Shown here: positions 44,795-54,112 of the stretch, piece by piece
Numbering within the stretch: position 1 is the first letter of the stretch
Layout: each line of letters opens with the position of its first letter
Source of the DNA: Eupeodes corollae
Lineage: Eukaryota > Arthropoda > Insecta > Diptera > Syrphidae
DNA length: 64,000 nt
Reading direction: 5' to 3'
Assembly: GCF_945859685.1 (NCBI RefSeq)
Contig: NC_079149.1
Location: 85,303,073-85,367,072 of the forward strand
Notes under the pieces: generated by a model
The model's database searches: none
What the model was told of the DNA's origin: nothing
Seen by the model: only the letters and a program-made list of their open reading frames with translations
Program-made: the position numbers and the translations under genes

Positions 44795-47027
44795 ATGGTG
44801 TTAACTAGCACTAGATTCCCTCGCCCAGATAGCCACAAAGGTACTTGGCGGTCCCCCGATGATCGAACATGCAACCAAATCGATCATGTTGCTATTGACA
44901 GAAGCTTGCAAGAAACCCTACGACGGACGAGATGTGTCCAGAGATCCACTGGCAGCTTTACAAACAATCCATCAGGTATGCTGCAGAAGAGGTTCTAGGT
45001 TTCCTGTTTTAACAGTGCGGAGTTTTTATAGAAGAGTCAAAAATAAAACAACGGGATTCACTAGCCGCCCTGGAGCCTGCAAAGATAAGGAGGGGAATAC
45101 CGTAGTCGATACGCAGTCAATGCTAAAAATCTGGAGAGATCATTTCAACCAGCTGCTTAATGATGATGATGTCAACGATTCCGCCAGCGAGCAGCCACGT
45201 CAAATCAATTTGGTTAACGATCTAGAGTTCCACCCAGCCGATCAGAGTGAGATAAAACTAGCCATCACCAGGCTGAAGGCGAACAAAGCGGCACATGATG
45301 ACGGTCTGCAGGCGAAGCTTTTTAAGTACGCTGAAGAGTTGGTCGGAAGAAAGCATGCACGACGAGTGAAACTTAAGCCCCATCTGCCCGATCCATAAAA
45401 AAGGTGACCGCCTTCTCTGCGCCAACTACATAGGCATTAGCCTTTTAAACATCGCGTACAAGATCTTGTCCAGCGTATTATGTGAACAGCTGAAGCCATT
45501 TAATGACGAACCTTACCTGTATAGCAAAAGTCTTATATGAAAGCAGTATATTAGAAACGTTTACTACTACTATGGGGCTTACGCAGGGATGCACTTTGAG
45601 TACGCTCCTATTTTATTTGTTCTTCAATGATATAGTTACAAATTTAAATGGCGGAATTAAATTGCGTAATTTCAGAATAAAAGTACTGTTGTATGTAGAT
45701 TACAGTGTTCTTTTAGCGATACACCTATAAAACTAATGGTCTTTGGCGACAGCGCGCGTCAAGGAAATCATGTGTTAAAGAGGACCAGTTGGGATAGCAG
45801 AGCACTATAAATATCTTCGCCTAGCATTAACCCAACAAAATAACATGAAGATCTATTTAGAAGAAAAACTCAAGAATATAAACTCAACCTATGCGTCACA
45901 CTGGAATGCATCAGAGAAAACCTTGATGCCACACTCTATGCCGAACAAGCAGGATTTCGCGCTGGATCCTCCTGTATTGATCATTGTAACACCCTGCGGA
46001 TCATTATTGAACTGTGCGTTGAATATCGATCAATACTACACCTGCTGTTCATCGACTTCGATAATGCCTTTGATAGCGTTAACAGAGAGTATATCTGTTT
46101 AGCTTTGCGGAGGAGAGGCATCCCAGAAAAACAAATTGCTATTATTAAAGCAGCATATGATGGATCCAAGTGTCACGTTCTGCACGATGTTAGGATGTCA
46201 GATGATTTTAAAACCCGAAGCAAAGTCAGACAGGGCTGTATTCTGTCGCCAATATTGTTTTTGTTGGTGATAAGCGATGAACTGCGCTCAGCTCTGTCAG
46301 GTAGCGGCGGGTTCCAATTGACTTTGACATTCTATTTAAAGCACTTGGATTACGCGGACGATGTGTGCTTACTCTCTCAAATGATCATGGATCTCCATCA
46401 AATGACAACAAGTGGGAAAAGTGGAGAGCTTTCAATACCTTGAAAGCATCGTTTCCATCCAAAGCGGAACCGAACAAGACGTCATCTGCCGCATCAGCAA
46501 AGCGGCGTTCGGTATGCTGTCAAAAATTTGGAGGAATAATTTTAACGAATCTGTGCTTCTTTATGGGTGCATCACTTGGAAGGTTACTTTAGCCATGACA
46601 AGAAAGTTGCAAACCTTCGTAAATATATGTCTTCGTGACATCCTAAGGATTTTGAGGTCAAACCGTATTTCAAATAAGGTCCTTTATAGAAGGACAGGTC
46701 AGGAACCTATAGAATCTATAATAAGAAGACGTAAGTGGCAATGGATTAGACACACGCTTCGAAAAAGTAACGACTGCATTGCAGGCCAAGCAATGCAGTG
46801 GAATCCGCTCACAGAAGAAGGAAGAAGAGCCGGACGACCGAGATGCACATGGCGCAGTACAGTCGAGGAGGAATCAGCGTCACTAGACAAGAGTTGGAGG
46901 GATCTGAAACACATCTCCGGAAACCGTACACGATGGCGCATAGGCGTAGTAGAGGCCCGATGCCCCTTAAGGGGTTCCCAACGGACTTAACAAGTCTGAG
47001 GACCTAAGTAAGTAGGTAAGTAAGTAA
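44795..47027 (+). mobile_element. RTE-like LINE, chimeric and degenerate
   Basis: Plus-strand LINE debris. Endonuclease end: KGTWRSPDDRTCNQIDHVAI (44835-44895). RT start: MLKIWRDHFNQLL, ITRLKANKAAHDDGLQAKLF (45120-45330). A foreign LINE segment at about 45490-45900 contains TMGLTQGCTLSTLLFYLFFN and LLYVDYSVLLAI. A second RTE-type RT resumes from about 45905 with YAEQAGFRAGSSCIDHCNTL, RQGCILSPILFLLVI and LDYADDVCLLSQ. It ends with the RTE tail domain RRRKWQWIRHTLRKS and GRPRCTWRSTVEEE, then an AAGT repeat (about 47005-47027). It is mosaic and inactive. Confidence 0.7.
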
Positions 47028-47720
47028 TCTAAAGTGATAGTATCTATTATTTCTGAGTGATTACAATTAGATATTATTTTGGTTTTCTGTCGAATTGTTG
47101 AAGCCGTCTTTTTTTAAATTCCAAACAAAGTTGGTTTAGCTTAGTTTATAGTTCATTTTTGCTTGGGCCGATAAATACAAATCACAGAATTGATAAAAAT
47201 TTGGCGTTTATTTTCAAACCATTATTTTCTCACTTCAACTTACAGAAATTTATTTTTTTCAAGGTTGCGTTAAAAAGGTGCTGGTGACTACTCCAATTGT
47301 CGTATGAAAAACGATACGAAATGTGTTCGGTTCTAAACCTTTTTTAATTAACGCTTACCAGATAAATACTTGCTCAACGGTATCGAAGGCTTTACTCCTT
47401 GTGCTTTTCTATGTTTTGGCTCACTGTTTGAAAAACTCTTTGAACCCAGATTGCTCAAAAGGTTGAATGAGAATAATTTCGTATTTCTTAAATTGTTTTG
47501 GGATTTTCTAGGTGACAAAAACCTAGTTGAAAACATGTTATAATAATTAAAACTTAAAATAAGGGCGTGAAAAACAGATCTTATCCTTGTTTTCTTTAGA
47601 TATCCTGAAGTGTCAAATTTTTTTTTTCATGTGATTGTTGAAAAACAAATATTACGTCAATTTATTAACTACATATTTATAATCATTTCTCCCCTTAGAG
47701 GTCCAGTTTCTGAAAAAAAA
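47028..47720. other. Gene C upstream region
   Basis: AT-rich, no gene recognised. The promoter and any first exon of gene C would be here or further upstream, and the RTE debris is immediately adjacent. Confidence 0.4.
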
Positions 47721-47738
47721 ACATTTTTTTTGTTCCAG
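47721..47738 (+). other. Probable 3' splice site of the gene C leader intron
   Basis: A T-rich tract ends TTGTTCCAG, 45 bases before ATG 47783, as in genes A and B. An in-frame TAA lies a few codons before the ATG, so translation cannot start further upstream in this exon. Confidence 0.6.
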
Positions 47739-47782
47739 GTTTAATTGATAGCGTATGATTTTCAGCATATACCTAATGCATA

Positions 47783-49762
47783 ATGAATACGATGAATAAT
47801 TTAAGTAAAATTCGTGTTAGAAGCCTAGAAGAACTTAATAACAATCAAAATGTATTAGTCATAAGTCAGGGTTGTCAGTCTCAAGATAGTTTCTTAATAA
47901 AAGATTCAAGTTGTCCCAACGTTCTATTTGAAAGTGAAGGAAGCTTATTGAAGAAAACCAACGAAACCTTAACAGATCTACGAGAAGAAGGAATTGTACA
48001 CTTGAAAACGACAATAATGGAAACGGAATCGAATATTGCCAACCCAGTACTTAACTCAAAAGTAGAACTAACGGGTACTGTAACAGACTCAATTCAACAC
48101 AAAACGAAACAATTTGAATTGAAGTACGATTTTCCAAATAAAAACAATATTCTTGAAATAGACCAAACCCATTCCGTTGATCTTACGAAAGAGGATTCTC
48201 TAAGTTCACAAGAACTGTCAAAAACTTCTCAATTTTCCGGTGATTTAGAAGCCGAGGAGTTAAGTGCAATCCTCGTTAAAAGATACAACAATGAAACTGA
48301 TGTTGGTGTAGCTTCTGAACTTTCTGAAGAAATTTCAAACGAATCGTTCTGTCTTATGGATTTTGTTGAAACGGTATATGGAGACGGATGTAATGAAATT
48401 GATGAAGATAAATCTGCAGAAAATTCTGATGGTATTCGTCAATCAAATATTGATGCAGAAAATACTGTGGTGTCTCATGATGACAGTCCATCCTTTCACT
48501 ATGAAAGAGTGGCAACTGAGAGAATAGTTCACAGTGAAAGTGAAAAGAGTCAATCGACAAACTTCAAAACTTATGAAAACACAATTTCTGAGGCAAGAAC
48601 TCACATAGCAGATCAACATTTTGATGCAAAGAAAGAAAACACTTACAAACTTGATGGAGTGTCATTAAATCAGATTGCTTCCCTTCACCACAAAGGTATA
48701 GCGGGCACAAGTTTTTCCATTGATGATTTCAAATATGGACGAAAAACAAAAGTAACCGCCATTTTTTTAACACATTTCAACTGGGATCATTATCACAGCC
48801 TAAAAGGAAATTTATCGAAGCCAATTTATCTGTCAAGGATTACAGCTAAAATACTGCGACAGCTAATACCTGTAAATGAATCAATGCTTAACGTGTTGGA
48901 CATAAACAACACCGTTAAAGTCAATGATGTAAAAGTAACTGCATTAGATGCAAATTATTGTCCGGGTGCTATTATGCTTTTATTTGAACTGCCATCGGGA
49001 CTTCGTATTTTATATACAGGAGATTTTCGAGCTTCGTCGGAAATGGACCTTAATCCACATCTTACAGCGAGGAAGATTGATCTTTTGTATTTGGATATGT
49101 CATATATATCCAGAAGAAATAATCTCAGTCTAAGAAAGGTTCCATATCAGTCTCAGGAAAAGAATATATCTGATGCTCTAAAAGTAATTCGGGAATTCAA
49201 AAAAGCCCATATCGACAAACGAATATTATTTGTTTTTGGTCATCGTGCCTTTGAAAATGATGAGTTATGGTTGCAAATAGCTGATACATTTGACTTTAAA
49301 GTATGGACTGACGAATTTCGGGCAAAAATGCTCAATGCAATCAGAAGTGACGAATATACCCAAAGAATTGTGCCAAATGCTCAACAAGCTGACATGCATT
49401 TGATACAACATTCTAATATTAGCGCTAATGGTGTTAACGAGTATTGGAAGGGATTCAAAGATACTTATGACATGTTGCTGGCAATAAAACCAAATCAGTG
49501 GGTAAATCATAAACGTATTACAACCTACAAAGGTGAGATAAATATTGCCGAAATTGAATATTCTGGCCATTCTAATGAAAGTGAAATACGACGGTTTTTG
49601 ACTTTTTTACTACCAACCCGTGTGATAACAATCGTTCCTGCTGGTAAGGATCGCAAAATGTACCCTGAAGCACCATTATCTTGGTATAAACCAAAATGGT
49701 TATCACCAGTTATGAAGCAGGCTTCAATGTTTGATTTTTTCCAAGCAAAGCAGAGCAAATAA
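47783..49762 (+). CDS. SNM1-like protein, paralog C, predicted pseudoenzyme
   Basis: 659-residue SNM1-family protein with an uninterrupted frame and the full metallo-beta-lactamase/beta-CASP length (about residues 300-640). Retained: D314, H331, D335, H336, D414 (YTGDFR), D438 (YLDMSY) and H596. Lost: the second histidine of HxHxDH is Asn (HFNWDH, N333) and the DANHCPGA histidine is Tyr (Y392). YSEHS reads YSGHS, and the GTYxxGKEK segment reads GHRAFENDE. With two metal ligands replaced, nuclease activity is unlikely. The N-terminal half is acidic and disordered, lacks the internal PIP box of A and B, and keeps a SUMO-interaction-like SVDLTKED (131-138). A C-terminal PIP-box QASMFDFF (646-653) is intact. 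The N-terminus NLSKIRVRSLEEL matches gene B, fixing the start. A clamp-binding regulator or a decaying duplicate are the two readings. Confidence 0.88.
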   Translation: MNTMNNLSKIRVRSLEELNNNQNVLVISQGCQSQDSFLIKDSSCPNVLFESEGSLLKKTNETLTDLREEGIVHLKTTIMETESNIANPVLNSKVELTGTVTDSIQHKTKQFELKYDFPNKNNILEIDQTHSVDLTKEDSLSSQELSKTSQFSGDLEAEELSAILVKRYNNETDVGVASELSEEISNESFCLMDFVETVYGDGCNEIDEDKSAENSDGIRQSNIDAENTVVSHDDSPSFHYERVATERIVHSESEKSQSTNFKTYENTISEARTHIADQHFDAKKENTYKLDGVSLNQIASLHHKGIAGTSFSIDDFKYGRKTKVTAIFLTHFNWDHYHSLKGNLSKPIYLSRITAKILRQLIPVNESMLNVLDINNTVKVNDVKVTALDANYCPGAIMLLFELPSGLRILYTGDFRASSEMDLNPHLTARKIDLLYLDMSYISRRNNLSLRKVPYQSQEKNISDALKVIREFKKAHIDKRILFVFGHRAFENDELWLQIADTFDFKVWTDEFRAKMLNAIRSDEYTQRIVPNAQQADMHLIQHSNISANGVNEYWKGFKDTYDMLLAIKPNQWVNHKRITTYKGEINIAEIEYSGHSNESEIRRFLTFLLPTRVITIVPAGKDRKMYPEAPLSWYKPKWLSPVMKQASMFDFFQAKQSK

Positions 49763-49817
49763 GTTGCGCAAAAGCAAACCTATTAACTAAGTTTACAAGT
49801 TTTTCTAACTAAAAAGA

Positions 49818-49823
49818 AATAAA
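49818..49823 (+). terminator. Candidate polyadenylation signal of gene C
   Basis: AATAAA 55 bases after the gene C stop codon, followed by T-rich DNA. Confidence 0.6.
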
Positions 49824-50318
49824 TTTATCTCAGAGTATTTACATTTTATTTATTTAACTTTTTATAACCTTAGTATTTAATAAACTTTGTTAAGTAAACG
49901 GAAATCTTTCAATTTATTAGCCTAGATAATCCAGAGAAGTATGGAATATGCGTGTAGTTTTATTTAACTTTAAGCTTTTAACGGATGCTTCACAACGTTC
50001 TTACGTTAGGATCAGTACAGTACTAGCCCTGGATTGTTACTTAAATCGGTGTCAACTTATTTCTTCCCAGTAGTACTAGGATGTGAAATTAGATCGGGTA
50101 CTAGTGTTGTGAAGAAATGTAGAAGTATTGGTATTGAGCAATGGAATATTACAGCTTTTTAAGCTAACAGTTGTTAAAACATTATTCCTTATTGTTTTTG
50201 ATATAAGTTTTTTTGTTAGTTAAAGAACAAAATTGCCTCGCATAAATTATATTTTTAAAATGTGTTAAAGAACTACGGTTAAGCAGTGAAAACTTGTCAT
50301 AAACCATTTTATTTATTC
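49824..50318. other. No recognised gene
   Basis: AT-rich flank of gene C with no open frame or repeat that I recognise. Confidence 0.5.
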
Positions 50319-50529
50319 ACTCCAGTAGATGAAGGAAAGATAATTCGAAAAGTGCAGAAAAATCTCAATGTCATCAGCTCCAAAGGTAGCTTCACAGGTG
50401 CTTGAGAAGTTAGGCAAGTTGTGCAGTGCCCAAGCAATACGCCGCTTGCTTCATAACCATGGCTTTCATTGTCTAGTAGCTCCAAAAAAAGCCGTTCATA
50501 AACAAGAAAAATTAGCAAATTCGTCTTAG
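50319..50529 (+). pseudogene. Tc1-like transposase N-terminal scrap
   Basis: Two frames in series give TPVDEGKIIRKVQKNLNVI and then SAPKVASQVLEKLGKLCSAQ, followed by AIRRLLHNHGFHCLVAPKKA. This is the second helix-turn-helix of the Tc1 DNA-binding domain, usually ending RVARKKP. It ends in a stop at 50527-50529. No terminal repeats or catalytic domain are nearby. Confidence 0.7.
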
Positions 50530-50603
50530 CTTCGACAAGGAACATAATTCTAATTACTCTTACTTCTGGAACTTTGTTATTTTCTTAGACCAGTCCAGCA
50601 GAA

Positions 50604-50832
50604 AAGAAATAAATCATAGAGTAATGAAGTTCAGCTTTCAGTTGAATGAAAAAAACATGATCAACTGTACATTTTGACATAAATAAACTTGACTTCATAG
50701 TTAGTTAGATTTTTCTTGACTAACCTTCCATAAAAGTTGCCTTAATTGAAAGGTAATTTTGGCAGCTGGCCTATCAGATGCTAGAAACTTGCCTAACTTT
50801 CAAGTCCCTTTAGTTTTCTGAACCTGCCCATA
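50604..50832 (+). repeat. Dispersed repeat, copy 2 (unclassified)
   Basis: Second copy of the repeat at 26873-27117, same orientation and ends, from AAATAAATCAT to GAACCTGCCC. The flanking DNA differs on both sides, which fits independent insertion. Confidence 0.75.
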
Positions 50833-51258
50833 GTTCTAAATTGTAATCATGCCTATAACCGATGTCGTCTCGTTTTTTCGACGACTCTCGTTTCCTCTGT
50901 CATGTCATTTTTTAAGTGGAATTCCATAAGTTCTTCGACACGACGAATTTGTTGCAGATTTTTAAACGATTCAAAAGTAACAAACATCTGTTAAAATGAA
51001 ATTAAAGTTTAAATACAAATAATTGTTCAATGTTTAAGAAATGCGGTTTTAATTATTGGTAAATAAATAAGTTATTAAAATGATAAGAGTAGATATGTTT
51101 TACAACACGAATAGCGATAGTGATGATGATGAAGAAGTTGGAGTGAGAAGTTTTGAAAAAGCACAATTAATTACAACATGTACATGTTGCTGTTCCGGTT
51201 GTTGATGCTCCAAAACATCTGCCTCCAATTCGACGGAGCAATATTCCATGTTTAAAAC
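50833..51258. other. Unassigned, with a small acidic frame
   Basis: No firm gene. A plus-strand ATG at 51081 opens about 40 codons with the acidic run NTNSDSDDDEEVG, then stops. It could be an exon start or chance. Confidence 0.35.
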
Positions 51259-51784
51259 TTATGCTTTTAAACAGGAAAGGGAGGCGCCTGCGTCTGCATC
51301 TGCATCTGTAGCCTGAGTTCGTGTTAACATATGTCCGGATGTAGTCCTCAAAGTATTCGGAAGTAAATTGGGCTGGGATACATTAATTGGATTTCCGGTT
51401 GGGGTTAAGCACTGTTTGTATTTAAGCAAATTTGCTACAGCATCTTCCAGCGGAGTTAAATTTGCAATTGGTTCGAAACTCCTCCAGTTTGCCTTTTTAT
51501 TTTTTTTTATTTTCTTCTTCACTTTGAACTTAAATTCGGCCCAAACCTGATTAAAGCAAACATTAAAATATGTTTTACATTAATGAAATAAGCGATTAAA
51601 ATGTTTGCCAACCATCTCCATCTCTTACTGGAGGACCCTTGGTGTTCAGCTGCTCAGCTATAGAATTCCATTCCCTTTCTATGTCAGTTTTGTTGATTCC
51701 TTTCAAAAATCCCCTGGCCAACTGCTCGTTTCTGTCCATCAGCTCGACGAGGGCCTGGAATTGATTTTGATTTTTTAATTTCAA
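51259..51784 (-). CDS. Zeste-like Myb/SANT DNA-binding protein, two exons visible
   Basis: The right-hand block (51784-51596) reads FQALVELMDRNEQLARGF, then TDIEREWNSIAEQLNTKGPP. The left-hand block (51546-51259) continues VWAEFKFKVKKKIKKNKK. Together they match the zeste-type Myb/SANT-like domain (usual ending W..VWADWK..VKKK) carried by insect regulatory proteins and by some PIF/Harbinger elements. A 3' splice site (TTTAATCAG on the minus strand) precedes the left block, and another (TTTGCAG) precedes the right one. No GT donor is seen at the expected place after WQT, so the gene may be damaged. The C-terminal part has Asp-Ala repeats. The Harbinger pieces next door suggest transposon origin, but a host gene cannot be excluded. 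Confidence 0.55.
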
Positions 51785-51874
51785 CTGCAAATGTGAACAA
51801 ATATTTTGCTTTTATTCATCGCGAATAAAGTATAAATAAATTCCATAAAACAAATTATTTAACAAGGAAACTTA

Positions 51875-53086
51875 AGCTTAGTGTACACGATTGCCAGGTC
51901 TGACAATCATTGTCAGATCTGCAAACGTCTGACAATGTGTGACAATGGTTTACACGGTTTGCATATATCTACAAACATCTGCAAATCTCTTGCCAAATAT
52001 TTGTCTGACAATCTCGACAAACTAATTTGGCCAAATAGCTAGCAATAGATTTGCAAACATTTGTAGATTTTCTGCCAACCGTGTACACACCAAATCAAAT
52101 TTTGGATCTGCAAATTTATTTTCAGCTCATTGTCACTAGGGATGCAAACGATACATCGATACAAGTTCAAATGAGGACGTTGATTTTGTTGATTTTAAAA
52201 CCTTATTTGACTCCAAAAACAACATTGGTTGGAAATATTTCCAAGTGATACGTACACTGGTGCTCTGACCTGACTTTTTTTCTAGGTTGGCATTAAATGT
52301 TATTCTTAAATTAGACCACTTGCCTTTACAATTGTTTGGCGTCATATTTGTGGCGTCGGCGACCTCTTGCCATAATAATTCTTTTGGCAGTTTATATTCT
52401 GGACATCCGACATCCCCCAAACTCCGCCTCATCTCAATTTCTTCAATAAACTTCATCGTATCTTCATGGGTCCACTCCTTCTCTACCCTCTTCCGATACG
52501 ACTTCTTAATTTTTTGGGCAAGTTTTCAGGCGACGGTGACCGTGTAAATGCCTCAACCGTAATGGGCTGTACATGTTCAGCACTCTCATTTTCAATATAA
52601 GCATCCATATCTGAAAATAAATGTTAACATTTTTATACATTTTCTTTGAAATGAAAAAAAAAAAACTTAAAATTTACCTTGTAGTTTTCTCCAAATTTGT
52701 CTGCCAATGAATAAATTTGCAAATGTTCCTCAAACGGCATCTGCAAATTTATTCATTGTCAGACGTTTGCAGAAACGTCAGAAAATGAAAAAAAATGAAT
52801 TTTGTGTACACACGATTGCCACATCTGCAAATTCATTTGCCTTCAAAATGATTGATGAACAAATTTTTCTGCAAATCAATTTGGTGTGTACACGGTTGTC
52901 AGCTTGCGTGTACACGATTGCCAGAAATCTACAAATTAATTGGCAGATATTTGTCTGCAAATTAGGAGCCAAACCATTTGTCTGCAAATTAATTTGGTGT
53001 GTACACGATTGTCAGCCACTCGAGACAAATTTTTCAGTGGCAGATCTGGAAATATTTGCAGATCTGGCAACCGTGTACACTAAGCT
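51875..53086 (-). mobile_element. PIF/Harbinger-like element carrying a MADF-domain gene
   Basis: 1212 bp with imperfect inverted termini. The left end begins AGCTTAGTGTACACGATTG and the complement of the right end begins AGCTTAGTGTACACGGTTG. It is flanked by TTA on both sides (51872-51874 and 53087-53089), the 3-bp target typical of PIF/Harbinger. No transposase is inside; a MADF-domain frame is. Seven GTGTACAC palindromes lie at 51881, 52081, 52804, 52886, 52908, 52999 and 53073, mostly clustered near the ends. Fly PIF-like transposons are known to encode a MADF protein beside the transposase, so this is probably a deletion derivative. Confidence 0.75.
52136..52510 (-). pseudogene. MADF-domain DNA-binding protein fragment
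   Basis: Frame open from about 52510 through ATG 52456. Reads WTHEDTMKFIEEIEMRRSL, CPEYKLPKELLWQEVADATN, CKGKWSNLRITFNANLEKK and ITWKYFQPMLFL, the three-helix MADF pattern of a Myb/SANT-like domain. One conserved Trp (usual LWD) is Gly (LGD). After MLFL the frame runs into unrelated residues and stops at 52136. In PIF-type transposons such proteins bind DNA for transposition. It may be inactive. Confidence 0.65.
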
Positions 53087-53089
53087 TTA

Positions 53090-53396
53090 AGGCCCAACTA
53101 TAATAGGTATAAGCTAGCATATGCGCGCATAAGTAAACGTGCGAATACAAAGAATCTCAATACGAGTGAACATAATGGAGTCTGGCTCCGTTTCGTTAAA
53201 TTTTTCTCAGTTTCGTTAACTTAAGCACACTTAAGCGAGAGCGATCCCAGTCGCTCGCCGCATAAGTAAAATATAACATGTAGATACGTGAGCAAAATTG
53301 CATTATGGCTATGCAGTAATTTCGCAAACTTAAGTGAATTTTCGTTGGGTTTCTGACATAAGCTTATGTTTGCTTATGCCTATTATAGTTGGGCCT
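53090..53396. mobile_element. TTA-flanked MITE (PIF/Harbinger-type), single copy
   Basis: 307 bp with terminal inverted repeats of about 27 bases: AGGCCCAACTATAATAGG at the left and its complement at the right. TTA lies on both sides (53087-53089 and 53397-53399). It inserted exactly at the right-hand TTA of the preceding Harbinger-like element. No coding capacity. Two more copies form the inverted dimer at 56701-57296. Confidence 0.85.
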
Positions 53397-53399
53397 TTA

Positions 53400-53833
53400 G
53401 AGTTTTGGGAACTTCCTAGTCTTCGTCGTGAGCAAATTTTCAAACGAGAGACACCGTCATTTTTTTTCATTGTCGTCGTTTCCTTTAGTCTGAATGAAAG
53501 AGTTCAACACACTTGACGTTTGCACACGACAACACGAGTGACAAAAGTTGAAAACGACTTATGGAATGCAGAAATACATCAGTAATAGGGGTGAGTATGT
53601 ATGTAAATTTTAATGTCAACGATAACTCAATTTAATTTGGCGTTAAATGGGTTTAGATGTTTTTTGATTCCCAAGATCAATTAAGCTGTTACATACATAG
53701 ATTCATTCTATAGATAATACAATTTGTCAGTAGTTATTTAACTGAACGAGAAAGTCTGCGTCAAAAACTGTTTAAAGGAAACTTAGCTTCAGTCTGTAGA
53801 ATAACAATTATTACCTTCAATGATATTAGTTAT
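53400..53833. other. No recognised gene
   Basis: Mixed sequence with several CACGAC/GTCGTC motifs near 53415-53550. No frame or known repeat was recognised. Confidence 0.4.
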
Positions 53834-54112
53834 TGGCTTATATGCCAAGCTTGTAACTCTTTTAAACTTTTCTCTGTACAAAATTATTCATGAAGATTAA
53901 AAAAAGTAAGCAATACAAAAATACGTACATATATTAATTTTTTTACAATGTGCACAGGTAATAAAACTCTGTTTAATTACATACATACTTACATATATTT
54001 ATTAGAAAGAAAGACTTGTCAAAATCATTGACATAGAATCAAAAAAAAAAAGAAAAAGGCTACTCTGTGTCGTAATTAATCTAAACATGAGAATCATCCC
54101 GTACTATAACAT
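53834..54112 (-). pseudogene. Duplicated 3' end of the beta-helix (nessun dorma-like) gene
   Basis: Aligns closely with 62503-62781: 3' flank plus the last 17 or so codons. The translated tail keeps DVIV...DDS and INYDTE but has a stop in place of a leucine or valine codon, so it is dead. Similarity begins at GGCTTATATGCCAAGC and ends at ACTATAACATC, where a Harbinger transposase scrap is joined. It indicates a partial segmental or transposon-mediated duplication. Confidence 0.85.

Noticed and set aside
51881..53080. The repeated GTGTACAC units as a CRISPR-like array.
   Set aside because: Only 8 bases, irregular spacing, eukaryotic context, and located at transposon ends.
52707..53090. A 127-codon plus-strand frame as a gene.
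   Set aside because: It translates the repeated terminal motifs (CTGCAAAT, GTGTACAC) of the Harbinger-like element and has no domain.
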